Shown one piece after another: positions 1-11,973 of a stretch of 64,000 bases of DNA. Location: the NCBI GenBank assembly GCA_902805475.1, contig CADCSX010000006.1:1550001-1614000 (forward strand), in the 5' to 3' direction. The DNA comes from Entonaema liquescens. Its lineage: Eukaryota; Ascomycota; Sordariomycetes; Xylariales; Xylariaceae. Positions within the stretch are counted from its first letter, which is position 1. Every line of letters starts with the position of its first letter. A program made the translations under genes and the position numbers. The notes beneath the pieces were generated by a model, which worked only from the letters and a program-made list of their open reading frames with translations, did not search any database and was not told where the DNA came from.

Positions 1-3000
1 ATTTATGCGTAAAATGCCGCCGGACTAATATGCCAACCAGACGGAGATTTTCTTCAGCAGGGACCAATTTCGTCCGTCACCCCCGATGGGATCTGGACCT
101 TGACTTCCCCGGCTGAGAACAAAAAGCGTAGTCTGCAGCAAACCCATCCCGAATAATGGTTTAAGACGGCTAAGAATATTGCTCTCAAGAAGGTCATGAT
201 GATTACAGACCCAAAATACATGCGGCAAGCATCTGGGTCTTTTGAAATTGAGAGATCCATAGCTGTTGGGACGGCAACTGGTACCACCCGGGCGGTACAA
301 GAATAAAAGGGGCTTAGATAGGAGGTCCGGGGCGGCCCTTCGATTCCACTTGGCCCTAAGAAGATCGGCGTGGCATGAGCAGGGAAGGCTACGCTAGGAC
401 TACCAACCAGACTTCCGCCGGTGAATTAATACCTAAGCTAAAGACCAGGAAATATATTGACTGGCTCACGCCGCCAAGCGACGTGGGGAGTTACGTACTG
501 TACCAGGAATTTGCTCCTTACACTTACTACAGTGGAACAAGTTACCCTGAAAGGCCTCTTCTCCGTCCATGGCCGTAGCTACAAGAGAGGTTTTGGGTGG
601 ATTGGAACACGAGGCGGCTGTCAGGCGCGTTCCATCGTCCCAGCACCTACTTCTTCGTGGTTCAGGAGTCCCAAGCAGGAAGCACGTTGAGATTCTCGCG
701 AATGAATTGCCAGAACTGGTGAAGCAGCCGATAAACCGCCGACGTCGAACATTCTATGCACATTCTTTGGATGCGCTATCTTCACGTTGCTTGCACTGCA
801 CGTCTGAACGTCCGTCTGAGTCGCTGCGGGTTTGGCGTTACCTGACTGTTACAAGCCGTGTCACTGTCGAACCAAAGGCTGGAGAATACTCTGCGACTAA
901 CCTAAGCCCACACAGATGCAATATATGTACTGTGACATCGTGTGTTCCGAACTGATTCTGGAGCTCATCCCCGGTTCTATAATATAGTTGCCTGGTCTAT
1001 ATCAGAAGCGCACCGTCCTCGGAGTCGCGCCGAACTCCCCACACTCTGGAACATTTATTCCCAAACGTATGGTTACCCGTTCTCCTCTAGCGGATAAAGG
1101 TTTAGCACGATCTCTGTACCGTGGTCTCTTGTGCAGCGTTGCATTCGGCGTCCATCCAAACCCAGCGAGACGTCGAACCCTGAAACAGATTAAAGGAGCA
1201 GCACCGAACCACGTTTTGTCCCAGAACATTTTCGATCTTGTCTCACATTTTATTCTTACTCAGTATCTCCCCGATCCAGTAGTATTGGGGGCTTATTCCA
1301 TTTGAAGTGCATCTTGCAACAGCAAAACCACCGCTCAATACGCCTCGAGCCCCTCAAATGAAATGTTCCGTCGTGCAGAGTTGGCATCAAGGCAGTTAGG
1401 GTTTGATTGGGCGTCAAATCCATCTAGGCCGTTGATGCAGGGTGAGTCGAATTGCTTCTTCCGAGCTCGAGCCAGGAAGGTGACCTACCTAGGTAGCGTT
1501 CCCACATGTGGTATAGCCTAAGGCGTCTTAACCCAGTTCGTGTCTACGAAGCTGACTTCCCCGGTATTCAGCCGGTCTCGCAATACCCCTAGGCTTAGAG
1601 CGCAGACCGGGGTTTACTCATTTTGCTGTTCTTAACGATATTCGGCGGTAGCGTCGACTTCTAGCTATTTGCAAGCGAATCACCCGTTGCGGCCGAATTA
1701 CTATTACGACGAGATGGATAGGCATATGTTATGATTTAAATCGTCATCTACTTAATTACCCTTAGCTTGTAGCATGTACGAGACGGCAGCTAGTGCAAGC
1801 CGCACCAAACAGCAGCTAATATAGTCCACCGCATGTGGCGTCGCTGCAAGCGGAGTCGTATTTTGTCCTAGTTCTACTTCCTGATTCAGCTTAGAACCAT
1901 TGTCAGCTAGCGTCATCAATTGTAGCAATTGTAGTTGAGACTCCTGTGGGCTTGAAGGAAGATGCCGTAAATTATTACACGGTGGAGCATGTAGCTGTTA
2001 GTATCGCCTTTGAGCAGGTTGTCTCTATCAGAGTTAGCACAGACTTTCTCTAGGCGTTGGTGATGATCTCGGCAAGGCTTAAGCGTATGCAAGTAGTGAC
2101 AGATCCGGCATCTTGGGGTCATTCACCACGCGGCGCCGCGAGCAGCGGGACGTTATTCCGGACTTTGTATCCGGTTTAGATAGCAGCTTAAGACGGGTCC
2201 CTCGTCCAAGTCGGTTAGTCCATCCACTCCAATACCGCTAGAGCAACTACCTAGCTACGCCACGAGGAGTTGCGATGACCTCCGCGTCCTTGCGTACGTA
2301 GCCAGAGTTAGCCAGCGCGCTGCGTGGGCTCTGAAACGACCTGCGCACATTAGTCTGTTAAACCCGGCAGTTTGGCTCCCTATACCAAATTACACTATCG
2401 CGACAACGGTCCACGAAGCCGAGGATGGATCTAACCTGCTCGCCGACTCTACTGCAATCTAAGCTTAGACCAGTGGGACTTACTCTATTACTACATGTAT
2501 CCCGTCGGTGTCATATGGATATTTGCTCCCGGATGAGAAGATGAGGAGCGTCAGACACGTAGCCTCATAGCGGCCCACCCGAGAAATATGCCCGTTCCCC
2601 ATTGCCGGGTTCGACAAGCCTCGGGTCGTCGACTAGCGCCGGTAGCATGTTAATAAGTTCCTTTAATCACTTTCACCATTACCAACTAGCTTCGAGAAGC
2701 GTCCCTTATACCGGGGAAAACCCGAAAATTTGGTTAAGACAGCGATCTTTAAAGTCTTGTGACCTCCTCGGGCTTTGCTTCCAGGACGTAATATTACCAA
2801 TTAGTTAGCTAGTAGCCACTATGTAGATCTAAAACGATAACCGTGATATTATAAGGTATTAAGTTAAATCACCTAGCTTAGACTAATACGATTTATATTA
2901 GCTCTCTTTTCCGCTTTTCCTGCAAGGGTATTTATTACGTATAAACTCACATGTGAGAACATCATGTGCTTAGCCATAGTGCCGTCTGTGGGCATTAATC

Positions 3001-3691
3001 AGATATGTACCTAGTAATTATCGGAGAAGTTATTCTTAGTAGTAATGGGAAGGTATTCATAATATGTAAGTGGATGACAAGTATTCATTACTGAGCTACC
3101 TAGATACCTACCTTTCTGAATTATGTGGATAGTTCATGCCTGTATAGCCGTACTAATTCAATAATAAAGAGAAAATACTAATCCTGTAGTAAACCAACCG
3201 AGTCCTTCGTAGTCTTGATAATGCAATTTCAGAGTTTACCCCGTCTAAAGTGTGAACACTAATCTCTGAAAGTCTTCTGTATGAGGACTTACATGGCGGT
3301 CACCTTCAGGGCCTACGTGTTAATACGTAATGCCGAAAATGCTTGTTGACTATACAACTTCTAATAAGTATAGATATTATATATTTACACGCCACGGAGG
3401 CATCATAGCAAAACCAGAACAATGCCACCCGCGAGGCAAGACAGCTCACAGGTACCCAAAAACGCCTCAACACCCAGCTCCCTGGTAACCAGACAAGCTG
3501 AAACTTCTGGACGGCTGTTATTCACTGCCAAGGGTCACATGTGTATGTGTGTATGTGCACGCGTTGTTTCTCCCAGCTCGCCGGGAGACCCGGGGCACCG
3601 GCACGGCAAATCAGATCATGCAAGATAAGCAAAGGCGCAAGAACCCAAGGCAGGCAAGGGGGGGAAAAGGAGAAAAAACCACAAAAGGGGC

Positions 3692-3724
3692 GAGAGAGAG
3701 AGAGAAAGAGAGAGAGGAAGAGAG
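3692..3724 (+). repeat. Uninterrupted GA-rich purine tract
   Basis: This is a 33-nt pure purine tract, mostly (GA)n. It is preceded from about 3655 by further G- and A-runs with only a few pyrimidines. Such homopurine tracts can form triplex (H-DNA) structures. No gene is attached to it. Confidence 0.85.
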
Positions 3725-3838
3725 TCTGCTGGTCCCCACGCATGCAGGCACCCGCGATCCTGCCGATCGGAGTCGACGAGAGACATGAGGGACACCCCCG
3801 TGTCTCACGATGCGGCTGGTGAAGAGAGCACGGATTTT

Positions 3839-3866
3839 GGGGGGAGGGGCGGGCGCAAGGGGAGGG
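3839..3866 (+). repeat. Putative G-quadruplex motif
   Basis: Runs of six, four, three, four and three G are separated by loops of 1 to 5 nt. This fits the canonical pattern of four or more G3+ tracts with loops of at most 7 nt. More G-runs follow to about 3890. Folding is an inference from the pattern alone. Confidence 0.7.
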
Positions 3867-4495
3867 AGAGACGGGCGGGAAGACGGGATGGTGGAAACGG
3901 GCATAGGAGAATTCTTTTGAGCGCCAGAGACATGAATCGTGATTCAGGCCGTTGCTGGTAAGTTGGTATGATGGTATGATGGTATGAATGCCGTCCCGCA
4001 CGCTTCCATATGTCCGCCCGCTCCCCCCGTCTTCCATCTCGCTGGGACCTCGGACAGACTACACGGTGCACGCAGTGAGGTTATCGTATACGTCGTATGG
4101 GTAGAATATAAAGAAACGGCTTAATATCGAAGTCACTAACTGCTGGACGGACTACAAGTGGCTGAGTAGGTAAAGATAGTATCGTACAAGCTAGGAATAC
4201 ATACATAGGAGTAGTACTGATAATAACAATTATTACTACTACACCCTACTAGGTTAATAATAATAGTGAAAGAACCTCAATGTCGCTTGCAACTGATCTC
4301 CCACGAACGAACGAACCCTCGTCCATTTCGTAACCTCAACCTGAAACGGCGCGTCGCTGCACAGAGATTCGCAACACAAAGGTGCGCACAAGGAGGGAAC
4401 CGATACACAGCACATCACAGCATCGCACAGAACAGGTAGCCAGATACCGCGAACAGAAGGGGTAAGGATAGAGATATGTCCATAGACAGGCAGAT

Positions 4496-4509
4496 CGCGC
4501 GCGCGCGCG
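4496..4509. repeat. Alternating CG tract (potential Z-DNA)
   Basis: Seven consecutive CG dinucleotides are followed by TGCG. Alternating purine-pyrimidine CG is the classic Z-DNA-prone sequence. It lies in non-coding DNA. Confidence 0.85.
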
Positions 4510-4567
4510 TGCGTTCGACAAGTCGTCGGTATGACGTCCATCGTATAACCTGCCTAAGCCAGCCAGC

Positions 4568-4596
4568 GAGTGAGTGAGTGAGTGAGTGAGTGAGTG
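4568..4596 (+). repeat. (GAGT)7 microsatellite
   Basis: Seven perfect tandem GAGT units plus one G, in non-coding sequence. Confidence 0.95.
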
Positions 4597-4748
4597 CCTA
4601 AGAGGTTGTTTGCGTCTCTTTCCAATCTTCGACCTTCGATCATGGGATCCCGGGCCAGACATCCATCCTAGACTCTTGTCTGCTCTCTCGCCTGGTCTTC
4701 CCCCAAGAGTTCGTGTTCACAAGTAGACCGAACCGTCCCTCGGTGAAG

Positions 4749-4793
4749 CTAATAATAATAATAATAGTAATAATAATACCAATAATAATAACC
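4749..4793 (+). repeat. (AAT)n microsatellite with interruptions
   Basis: About 15 AAT-type units, interrupted by one AGT and one ACC variant, in non-coding sequence. Confidence 0.9.
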
Positions 4794-5064
4794 AAGGCAT
4801 GCGTGGCGTGCGCGGTACGCCAAAAACCCATATTGGATTCTCTTTTCCCTTCTCTTCCTCCTTATCCTCCCTTCTCGTTTTCGCTCTGCCGTCGCACACA
4901 TCGGCTAACCGACATCTGGTCCGCTGGCGCGGATTTCCCAGGTCTTCGGTAACCGCGCAGCCAGGCCTAGGCTGTGGCCTGGCCCATCTACCCAGTAAGC
5001 AGCAGTAGGTAGCAGCACCCAGGTAAGCAAGTACTGTACCTAACCCTATCCAGGGGACCGGGCG

Positions 5065-5081
5065 GTTCGTTCGTTCGTTCG
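5065..5081 (+). repeat. (GTTC)4 microsatellite
   Basis: Four tandem GTTC units plus one G, in non-coding sequence. Confidence 0.9.
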
Positions 5082-5626
5082 GTCTCTCCCTCCCAGACCC
5101 AACCCTATAATCTCCTTTTCCTTACGGCCGTGTGTGGTGATTTCCGCTCTGGTGCGTACGTATCTAAGGCAAGGTACTCTCTGTACCTTGGGACCCCAAA
5201 GCAAGTAAGTACCGTACCTAAACCTAACGTACATAACCCCCAAAGAGGGCGCAGACGCGCCAGGGACGCGGGTTCGAGCGGGTGCTCGCTTGCTTGGGAC
5301 CGGGAATTTAATTCTTTTTCGCTTTTTCCCTTATTCGCTCCTTTCCTTACTACTACCTAACTCTCCTCCCTGCCCATTTATTTACCGGGTAGGAGAGAAA
5401 AAACAGGAGGGAAAAAGAAAGAAAAAGAATTAGGCGAGTTGTCTCGGGATCAGGCCTGTCATGACATGATATGACAAATTCCAATGCGTCGACAAATATC
5501 CAGAGCCTCGTAGCCCATACCATCCCTGTCGTGATGACGGAATGCCCGTGTCCCATCTGCTATGTATATGTGTATTCCATGTCTCGAATTGGAACAGAGG
5601 TAGGTTACGAAAGAAGGTTCTTAGGG

Positions 5627-5654
5627 TTTTTTTTTTTTTTTTTTTTTTTTTTTT
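5627..5654 (+). repeat. Poly-T run
   Basis: 28 consecutive T follow TTAGGG. There is no nearby gene for which it could be a polyadenylation remnant. It could equally be a decayed retroposon tail on the minus strand or simple slippage. Confidence 0.9.
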
Positions 5655-6579
5655 GAGAATATAGATAGAGATGAACGATGTTTTACACGGTATTAAAACC
5701 TCGAGCTTCACCAGAACCGAACCCTTTTGGCCGATGAGATCACACGTATGACTCGAGTCGGGGTCATTGCAATGGGTATATCCTGTTCTGCGCACTTACA
5801 CAAAGGCCCCCAATGCTAAGACATGCAAGTCTTACCGAGCCCGTCTTATCTGGACGTCTACCTGCGTCTCTCCGCATTTATCTTCCGACAGATGGGGATT
5901 CCATTCATTGCCCTTACCGGGAGATCTGTACATATCCGGCCTATCCATCTCCGCGGTATGTGTCGAAGGCTCTACGTAATAGTGGTGCCAGAGATATGGA
6001 ATAAAAAGCAGAGACCCAGCAGGCCCTGGCGACGGTCAATCTCCTGGGATGGGCTAGGATAACAGCACGAAACGTATTGTCTCACACGGGCATATAATCT
6101 CGTGCGCCCCAGCTTTGGGGATAGAACGTCGAGAATGTTTGTGGCGAGCTATCTACTCGCTTCTTCCGGCGAAGGGGTTATGCCGTGTAAGGTAGGACAG
6201 CGATCTGGTGGCCCTGGTGGCCCGATGCGGCGGAGGACGACAGGAAACGTCCTGCGACGTTAATTTGCGCCTGGGCCGCCCATGGTATAGCGCTACATGT
6301 GCCGATACTCGTCCGGTACGATCGTGGCAAGGCAATAAATAAATAAATAAGACGAAAACCCGCGCTGAATAGGCAATCTGCGCTTAATGAAGGGGGGAGG
6401 GCGCTAACGTCGTGGAACTTTGCAACTTTGCAGATGATGCATCTATTAACCGTACCTAGAAGTATACTATTTTCGACGCCCCTGAGGTGAGATGGTTCTC
6501 ACAAAATGTAATGCTACCTAACGCCATACTATGACATACATGCTAGAGGTATAAACAAGAGACTGAAGAGTATAAACGA

Positions 6580-9526
6580 CTATAGGCGAGATTGCACTGG
6601 CGGATGACTGCTCTCTTCTGGCCATTGTACGTCAGGCCAGATATGACGAATGGCTTCCCAAATGTGACTGAAGAAACTTTAGTTAGCTATATGAAAATAT
6701 AGATGAGGATTGAGTTGGTGAATAGTATAGGGGATATATACCTGACGTAGACGATTTTCAGTCCATCCTTTACTTCTGACGGCACTTCTCTCGCGTCCTT
6801 CTCGTTCTGTGCCGGTAATAGCACTGTCTTAACACCAGCGCGGTATGCTCCGATTAGCTTCTCCTTTATTCCGCCGACTCTCTTTACGTGACCGGAGAGT
6901 TGGAATTCACCCTAGCATAAGTATTAGTATCTCATGAATGGACGTATAGAAATTCTGTTTGACTTACAGTCATGGCCATTGTTGGAGGGACAGGTCGTCC
7001 GGAAAGGAGTGATATAAGTGCAATTGCCTGAGCCATTCCGCTTGACGGGCCATCCTTCGGTACGGCTCCAGATGGGCAATGAACGTGCAAGCTGCGTTTC
7101 ATCATGATGTTTTCCGTAGGGTCCTGAGTTAGCCCTAACTCGTAAGCGTGGTTGCGAACCCAACTCCTTGCAACTTTGACGCTTTCTTTCAGAACGTCTC
7201 CAAGATTTCCCGTAAGCTCCACGCTGCCATCGCCAGGCATATCGAGGACTTCAATGAACAGGATACCCCCGTTTCCTCCAGAGCTATAAGCAACAAGTCC
7301 CGTAACTATACCTGGCTGGGTGGTTTTCTCCGCTATCTCATCTTCGAACTTCTCTATGCCTAGAATAGATTCGAGATCCTCAAGCGTAACCTCTGGACGG
7401 TATGTCTCCGGTTTGCCACGGTCGTTGGCTTCCACAAATTCGACAGCCTTCGCGCGACAGACGGAGCCAATCTCTCGCTCGAGGTTACGGACTCCCGCCT
7501 CGCGAGTGTATGATTCGATGATCTTTGATATCACCTCTTCGCTGAAGCGCACTTGGTCTTCTGTGAGTCCATTTACCTTGATTTGCTTCGGCACTAGGTG
7601 CCGTAATGCGATATGTCGCTTTTCGAGTGTGGTATAACCGGAGAATTCCAGGGTTTCCATACGATCTAGCAATGGGCCAGGAATGGTATCAAGCGTATTC
7701 GCGGTGGCAATAAAAAGCACCTTGCTCAGGTCGATTGGAGTGTTGACATAATGATCATGAAATGCATGGTTTTGTTCGGGATCGAGCACTTCGAGCATCG
7801 CCGCAGCAGGGTCGCCGTTATGGTTGGACATGCCCAGCTTGTCTATCTCGTCCAACAGGAAAACTGGGTTGGACACACCAACTTTCCTTAAGCCTTGCAC
7901 AATTAGACCTGGCATCGCGGCAACATACGTCCTCCGGTGTCCTCGGATTTCTGCTTCATCCCGGACGCCACCAAGCGAGATGCGGTGAAATTTACGACCA
8001 AGAGCCGCAGCAATAGATTTGGCTATGCTAGTCTTGCCGACACCAGGGGGTCCAACCAAGAGTAAGATAGGTGCTTTCTCAACATGTCTCTTATTCCTCA
8101 GCATCTGAACCTTGAGGCCGCTAGCCTTTATTTTCTCCTCCAATTCGGGATCGATGGTCGCGGCGTCCGTTACGTTTTCTTTGCTAGCCTCCAGGTCGGC
8201 CACTTCCTGTTCTGCTTGCTTGATTTGATGCTCTACTGTTGCATTGGCTGATTGCATCAGTCTTACAATTGTAAGGTATGATAACAAGCGCTTCTTCACC
8301 TTTTCAATTCCGTAATGGTCGTTGTCAAGCTGCTTTCTTGCAGCCTCCAATGTGCCAGCTCCAATTGGATCGTCCGAGACGACAGACCATGGTATTTCGG
8401 CTAACGTTTCGAGATACGTTCTGACAACCTGATACTCGGCCTGCGCAGGATTCATCTGCTTTAACCGCTTCAACTCGCGTTCGGCCACCGTCGCGGCGTC
8501 GGGTGGAAGCTTGGCATCCTCGATCTTCTTCTCGAGGTCCTGTAAGTCGTCCGCATCTTGTTGATCGCCTGGTCCGCCACCAAACATGCCAAACGGCGCT
8601 CCACCGGTGAGACCAAGACCAGCTGGAGGTTTAAGCCCTGGTAGAGGTAATTTGGTATTTCGTCGGTTTCTTATCTTCTCTATGTCTTCCTGGCCGATGC
8701 GGATAGGAATAGCCCCGCTACTAATAGTAGTAACACTGATGTTACCCTTTAGGTCCTCCACGTGGCGGGCAAGTATCTCAATAACCTTCCGCATGCGGGT
8801 CGCAACATCAAGGGCAGCAAGGACTTGAAGCTTCTCCTCGTAAGTAGTATCTACCACATTCATCATAAAGTCGGCTAAAGAGCCTCCTTCGCTAGGATTT
8901 TTCCTAGCAATGAGCTGCTCGAGCCTCCGTGTCAGAAGAGGATTCAGCCCTCCGGTACCGCTAGATAGTAGAAAAGCCGATACGCGGAGGTAGGATACTA
9001 GTTCCCGCGATAATCGCTTCAGAGTACCGAAGAGCTCTTGGTAAGAAGGTTTCTTAAGTTCGTCGGCATCGAGCTGGTCCGTGTGAGGAAACACCTTTGC
9101 CTCAAAGAAAGGACGTTCTTGGGTGACCTTCTCGATAGAAACGCGTGAGACTCCTTGCACGAGCAAGTTGAACTCGGCGCCACTCTGTCCTTGAATCGCA
9201 TTGATTCTCCCCGATACTCCATAGGCGAATAACCGTTCCTTCTTGATGTTGCTCTTATTTGCATTAATAAGCTCCTCGTACTCGGCAGGTTTCTCCTCTA
9301 GAAGTGCCTGACCGCGAGAGTTCAACAGGGGCGAGTTAAGGGGCACGCAGATGACAGGGATTTGGTCAACCCGACTCGAGTTCTTGGAAGCGCGGGCATA
9401 AACGTTCGAAAGTAAGGCGGGTATATCGGAGCGGTCGGTAGGTACAGGCACTCGAATGATAGAGCCGGGGAAAAGAACGTTATTCTTACCCAAGGGGATC
9501 ACAGGCATAGCCGTCGATTGAGCCAT
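6580..9526 (-). CDS. LON2: Peroxisomal Lon protease (Lon2/PLN type), ATP-dependent
   Basis: AAA+ serine protease that degrades damaged or misfolded matrix proteins in peroxisomes. Three exons (6968-9526, 6742-6911, 6580-6667) give 938 aa. The N-terminal substrate-binding domain covers about residues 9-260. Walker A GPPGVGKT is near 491, Walker B is in VFLLDEIDKLG, the catalytic serine is in GPSSGMA near 827, and the catalytic lysine in GGIKEK lies in exon 2 near 868. The last 29-codon exon ends in SRL, a canonical PTS1 signal, and there is no mitochondrial presequence, so this is the peroxisomal rather than the Pim1 form. Introns are 56 bp (ACTAAT branch site) and 74 bp. The start has A at -3 and G at +4. 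It is divergent from RFA2. If either intron were retained, the PTS1 would be lost. Family assignment is certain; localisation is inferred from the C-terminus. Confidence 0.96.
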
Positions 9527-10446
9527 GTTGACGTGTCGCCCCTTTGGGGGTTGCGCTTAATTGGCCAAGGGGAAAAGGAACAATTTAACTTTCAAATGTC
9601 AAAGGTGGGAGTCGTCGTGTTACTGCTACGTCGTACAAAGAAGTAGATGAGACGGCGAATTAGTCGCTGGCTCGTAGTTTTGATGGAGGGAAGTTTCAGT
9701 TTGATTTCGGGATCGGTTGGCGTCGTATGTAGGTACAAATGAATACAATAAAAAAAAAAGGTGCATGTGGAAATCATTAACCGTTAAATGTTGATGTCAG
9801 AATGGTAGAAGGTTCCTCATGCGCTGTAACTAACCCTGTAGGCTACGTAGCTCGGGCTGCAGCACAAGCTAGCTTAGCTGCTTTAGGTATCTGATTCAGG
9901 GGTGGCGTGCCGGTCCTTCCAGAAGCTGCGGGCAGAGCTACATCCCAGAATAACACTTACCGAGGTCCATGCTTCCTCTGAAGCCAACGCCCCGGATATC
10001 ATCCGTATCGAAAGCCGAGGACTCCACATCACAAGATTCTACGGTTCGATGGCATTGTGATAATGCGTGATAGCCTCATTTTGATTCATTTATTACCTAT
10101 TCGTGCGTTAGCTTTACTAAATACTTCAAACTTCGCTGTATGGTGTATTATCGTCAAGTCATAGAAACTTGATTAGGTACAGTTATAAGTACATAATATA
10201 TGTACCTAAAGTACCGGGTAGATTGGGTACATAGGTACCTTACATATCTAGATGTACTTAGGCCGTCCGACCATTACACGACACAAGCCACAGCAGACTA
10301 CGCCCAGCTACCCCGCGATTTAGAGTACCTAACTGGTGTGTGTTAAAGATAAGGAAAATCAATTAAAAAGTCCCAAGTCGCGTAATCCGACATTTTGACC
10401 TTTTCACACCATCACCACCACCACCTCTACCAAATAACCTCAGACA
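9527..10446. other. Divergent intergenic region LON2 / RFA2
   Basis: About 920 bp presumably holding both promoters. A run of short GTACCT/AGGTAC palindromic pieces occupies about 10180-10260. A CT- and CA-rich tract (about 10405-10440) lies directly before the RFA2 start. No ORF with support was found. Confidence 0.6.
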
Positions 10447-11323
10447 ATGACTAGTACGTATACCCAGTGAAATCTCCGTTAATATATCTATCTATATAAT
10501 ATATGTACACATCTACATATATACGTCGTATTAACTTCCCCACGCAGGCTACGGCGGATACACAGGCAACGACGGCGGCGGGTTCTTCGGAGGCTCGCAG
10601 GTGAGCGGGAGCCAGTCGGGGAACGCGGTGAGCGAGGACTCGCTGCGGCCGGTAACAGTCAAGCAGATCATCGACGCGGAGCAGTCGTTCAACCGGGAGA
10701 ACAGCTTCCGGATCGACGGCGCGGACGTGTCGCAGGTCACCTTCGTCGGCATGGTGCGCCAGATCAGCCCGCAGACCACCAACATCACGTACCGCCTCGA
10801 CGACGGCACCGGCATCATCGAGGTCAAGCAGTGGCTCGACGCCGACCGCCAGGACGACGCCTCCCACGCCCCCTTCCACGAGGAGCAGTACGTCCGCGTC
10901 TGGGGCCGCCTTCGCAGCTTCGGCAATAAACGACACGTCGGCGTTCATGTTATCAAGCCTGTTACCGACTTTAACGAGGTCAACTACCACCTGCTCGAGG
11001 CTACCTACGTACATCTGTACTTCACCCGGGGCGTGTTAAGCGCCGGCGGTGGCGGTGGTGATGGAAATGCTGCCGAGGACGACAGCATGTTTGTGGAGAA
11101 TAACGATTCTGTGTTCCTACAAGGCGCATCGGCTAGGGCGCGAAAGATGTACCAGTACCTCTACCAGTCGAAGAGCGCGGAAGGCACCAACATGCACATC
11201 ATAGCCAAGGAGGCCAATATGACGGTCCAGGACGTTATGGCTGCTGCCGAAGAGCTGTTGGGTCACGGCAAGATCTACACTACTCTCGACGACGAGACGT
11301 TTGCCGTTCTGGAAGGATTCTAA
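10447..11323 (+). CDS. RFA2: Replication protein A 32-kDa subunit (RPA2/Rfa2)
   Basis: Middle subunit of the heterotrimeric single-strand DNA-binding complex used in replication, repair and recombination in the nucleus. Two exons: a 7-nt coding exon (10447-10453) joined through a GTACGT donor to 10548-11323, giving 260 aa. The N-terminus is then M-T-S-Y-G-G-Y, a Gly/Ser-rich tail typical of RPA32 and its usual phosphorylation region. The OB fold covers roughly residues 35-160, with TFVGMVRQI and a DDGTG strand. A linker with an acidic patch follows, then a C-terminal winged helix (about 190-260). Length fits the family (about 250-280). The 5' half of exon 2 is very rich in G and C; composition drops from about 10925. 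The tiny first exon is inferred from phase and consensus. The rest is secure. Confidence 0.94.
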
Positions 11324-11973
11324 AAACTTGGTCTCAATAGCGAGTTGCTATCGAAATAAAATTTTGCTGCATGTCACGTTACGGCGTTGTTGGCACGATA
11401 GAGAGATTATAAGGCATAAGGCGAACATCAATCACCTGGATTTGGCTGAGAATGGGACCAACATGTATGAATGCTTTCTAGTGTGAATTATCTACCTAGA
11501 TACGAAGGATTGACTAATGATACCTAAAAATGAGGAACCAAAATTTAAGATAATATGCAACCCCCATCTTCCCCAAGAAGTGAATAACGACGTACCAATC
11601 CGAGACGAAACTGGCCGGGCCAAAAAGAACCCGTAACCGCAACGCGAGCAGCGCCGGAAGGCCTAGTAAGGCGGAAAAGTTATTGATGCTAGAAAGTAAG
11701 GATTCCGTAACACTTAATCGTCGAGAAAAGAGAGTAAGAAAGTAAAAACCGGGGCAGTCTACTACCCCGTGAGGACCCTAGAAGCAATGAGTAGAAGAGT
11801 AAGTAAAATCAAGAAGCAAACGGAAATTCAGACTTTCAGCAAATCGAGCAATTTCACATCGGCAAGCTAGATCGGAACTCATCGACTCCTATCAACTTCA
11901 GTAACAACAACAGCAGCAATAATAGACAGCAACGGCGGGCGGTGGCAACAGAAGCAGCCTCATCTTTCGATCC
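11324..11973. other. Convergent 3' region RFA2 / GNAT
   Basis: 650 bp between two gene ends facing each other. It must hold both 3' UTRs. It is A-rich on the plus strand, and I see no repeat or ORF worth naming. Confidence 0.6.

Larger units (their letters stand above)
1..6579. other. Gene-free region upstream of the LON 3' end
   Basis: No open reading frame here exceeds about 170 codons, and none shows recognisable domains or a splice-linked continuation. The first 3.4 kb is mixed sequence with no obvious repeat or long AT-rich tract. From 3.4 to 5.7 kb the DNA is packed with low-complexity tracts: a GA tract, a G-run cluster, alternating CG, GAGT, AAT and GTTC repeats, and a poly-T run. 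These are listed separately. CT-rich stretches near 4.84-4.88 and 5.30-5.35 kb resemble fungal promoter tracts, but no gene starts downstream of them that I can support. An unrecognised non-coding RNA or a heavily decayed element cannot be excluded. Confidence 0.7.

Noticed and set aside
569..955. 128-codon plus-strand ORF near the left edge
   Set aside because: No recognisable domain, no coding-like codon pattern, and overlapping ORFs of similar length in other frames. It could be chance.
3522..4037. 171-codon minus-strand ORF in the repeat-rich zone
   Set aside because: Its sequence is Ser/Pro/Phe/Leu low complexity produced by reading the GA and G-run tracts in reverse; it has no domain and no splice continuation.
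10451..11014. 187-codon ORF antisense to RFA2
   Set aside because: It is a shadow of the strongly G/C-biased RFA2 codons, and RFA2 itself is secure.
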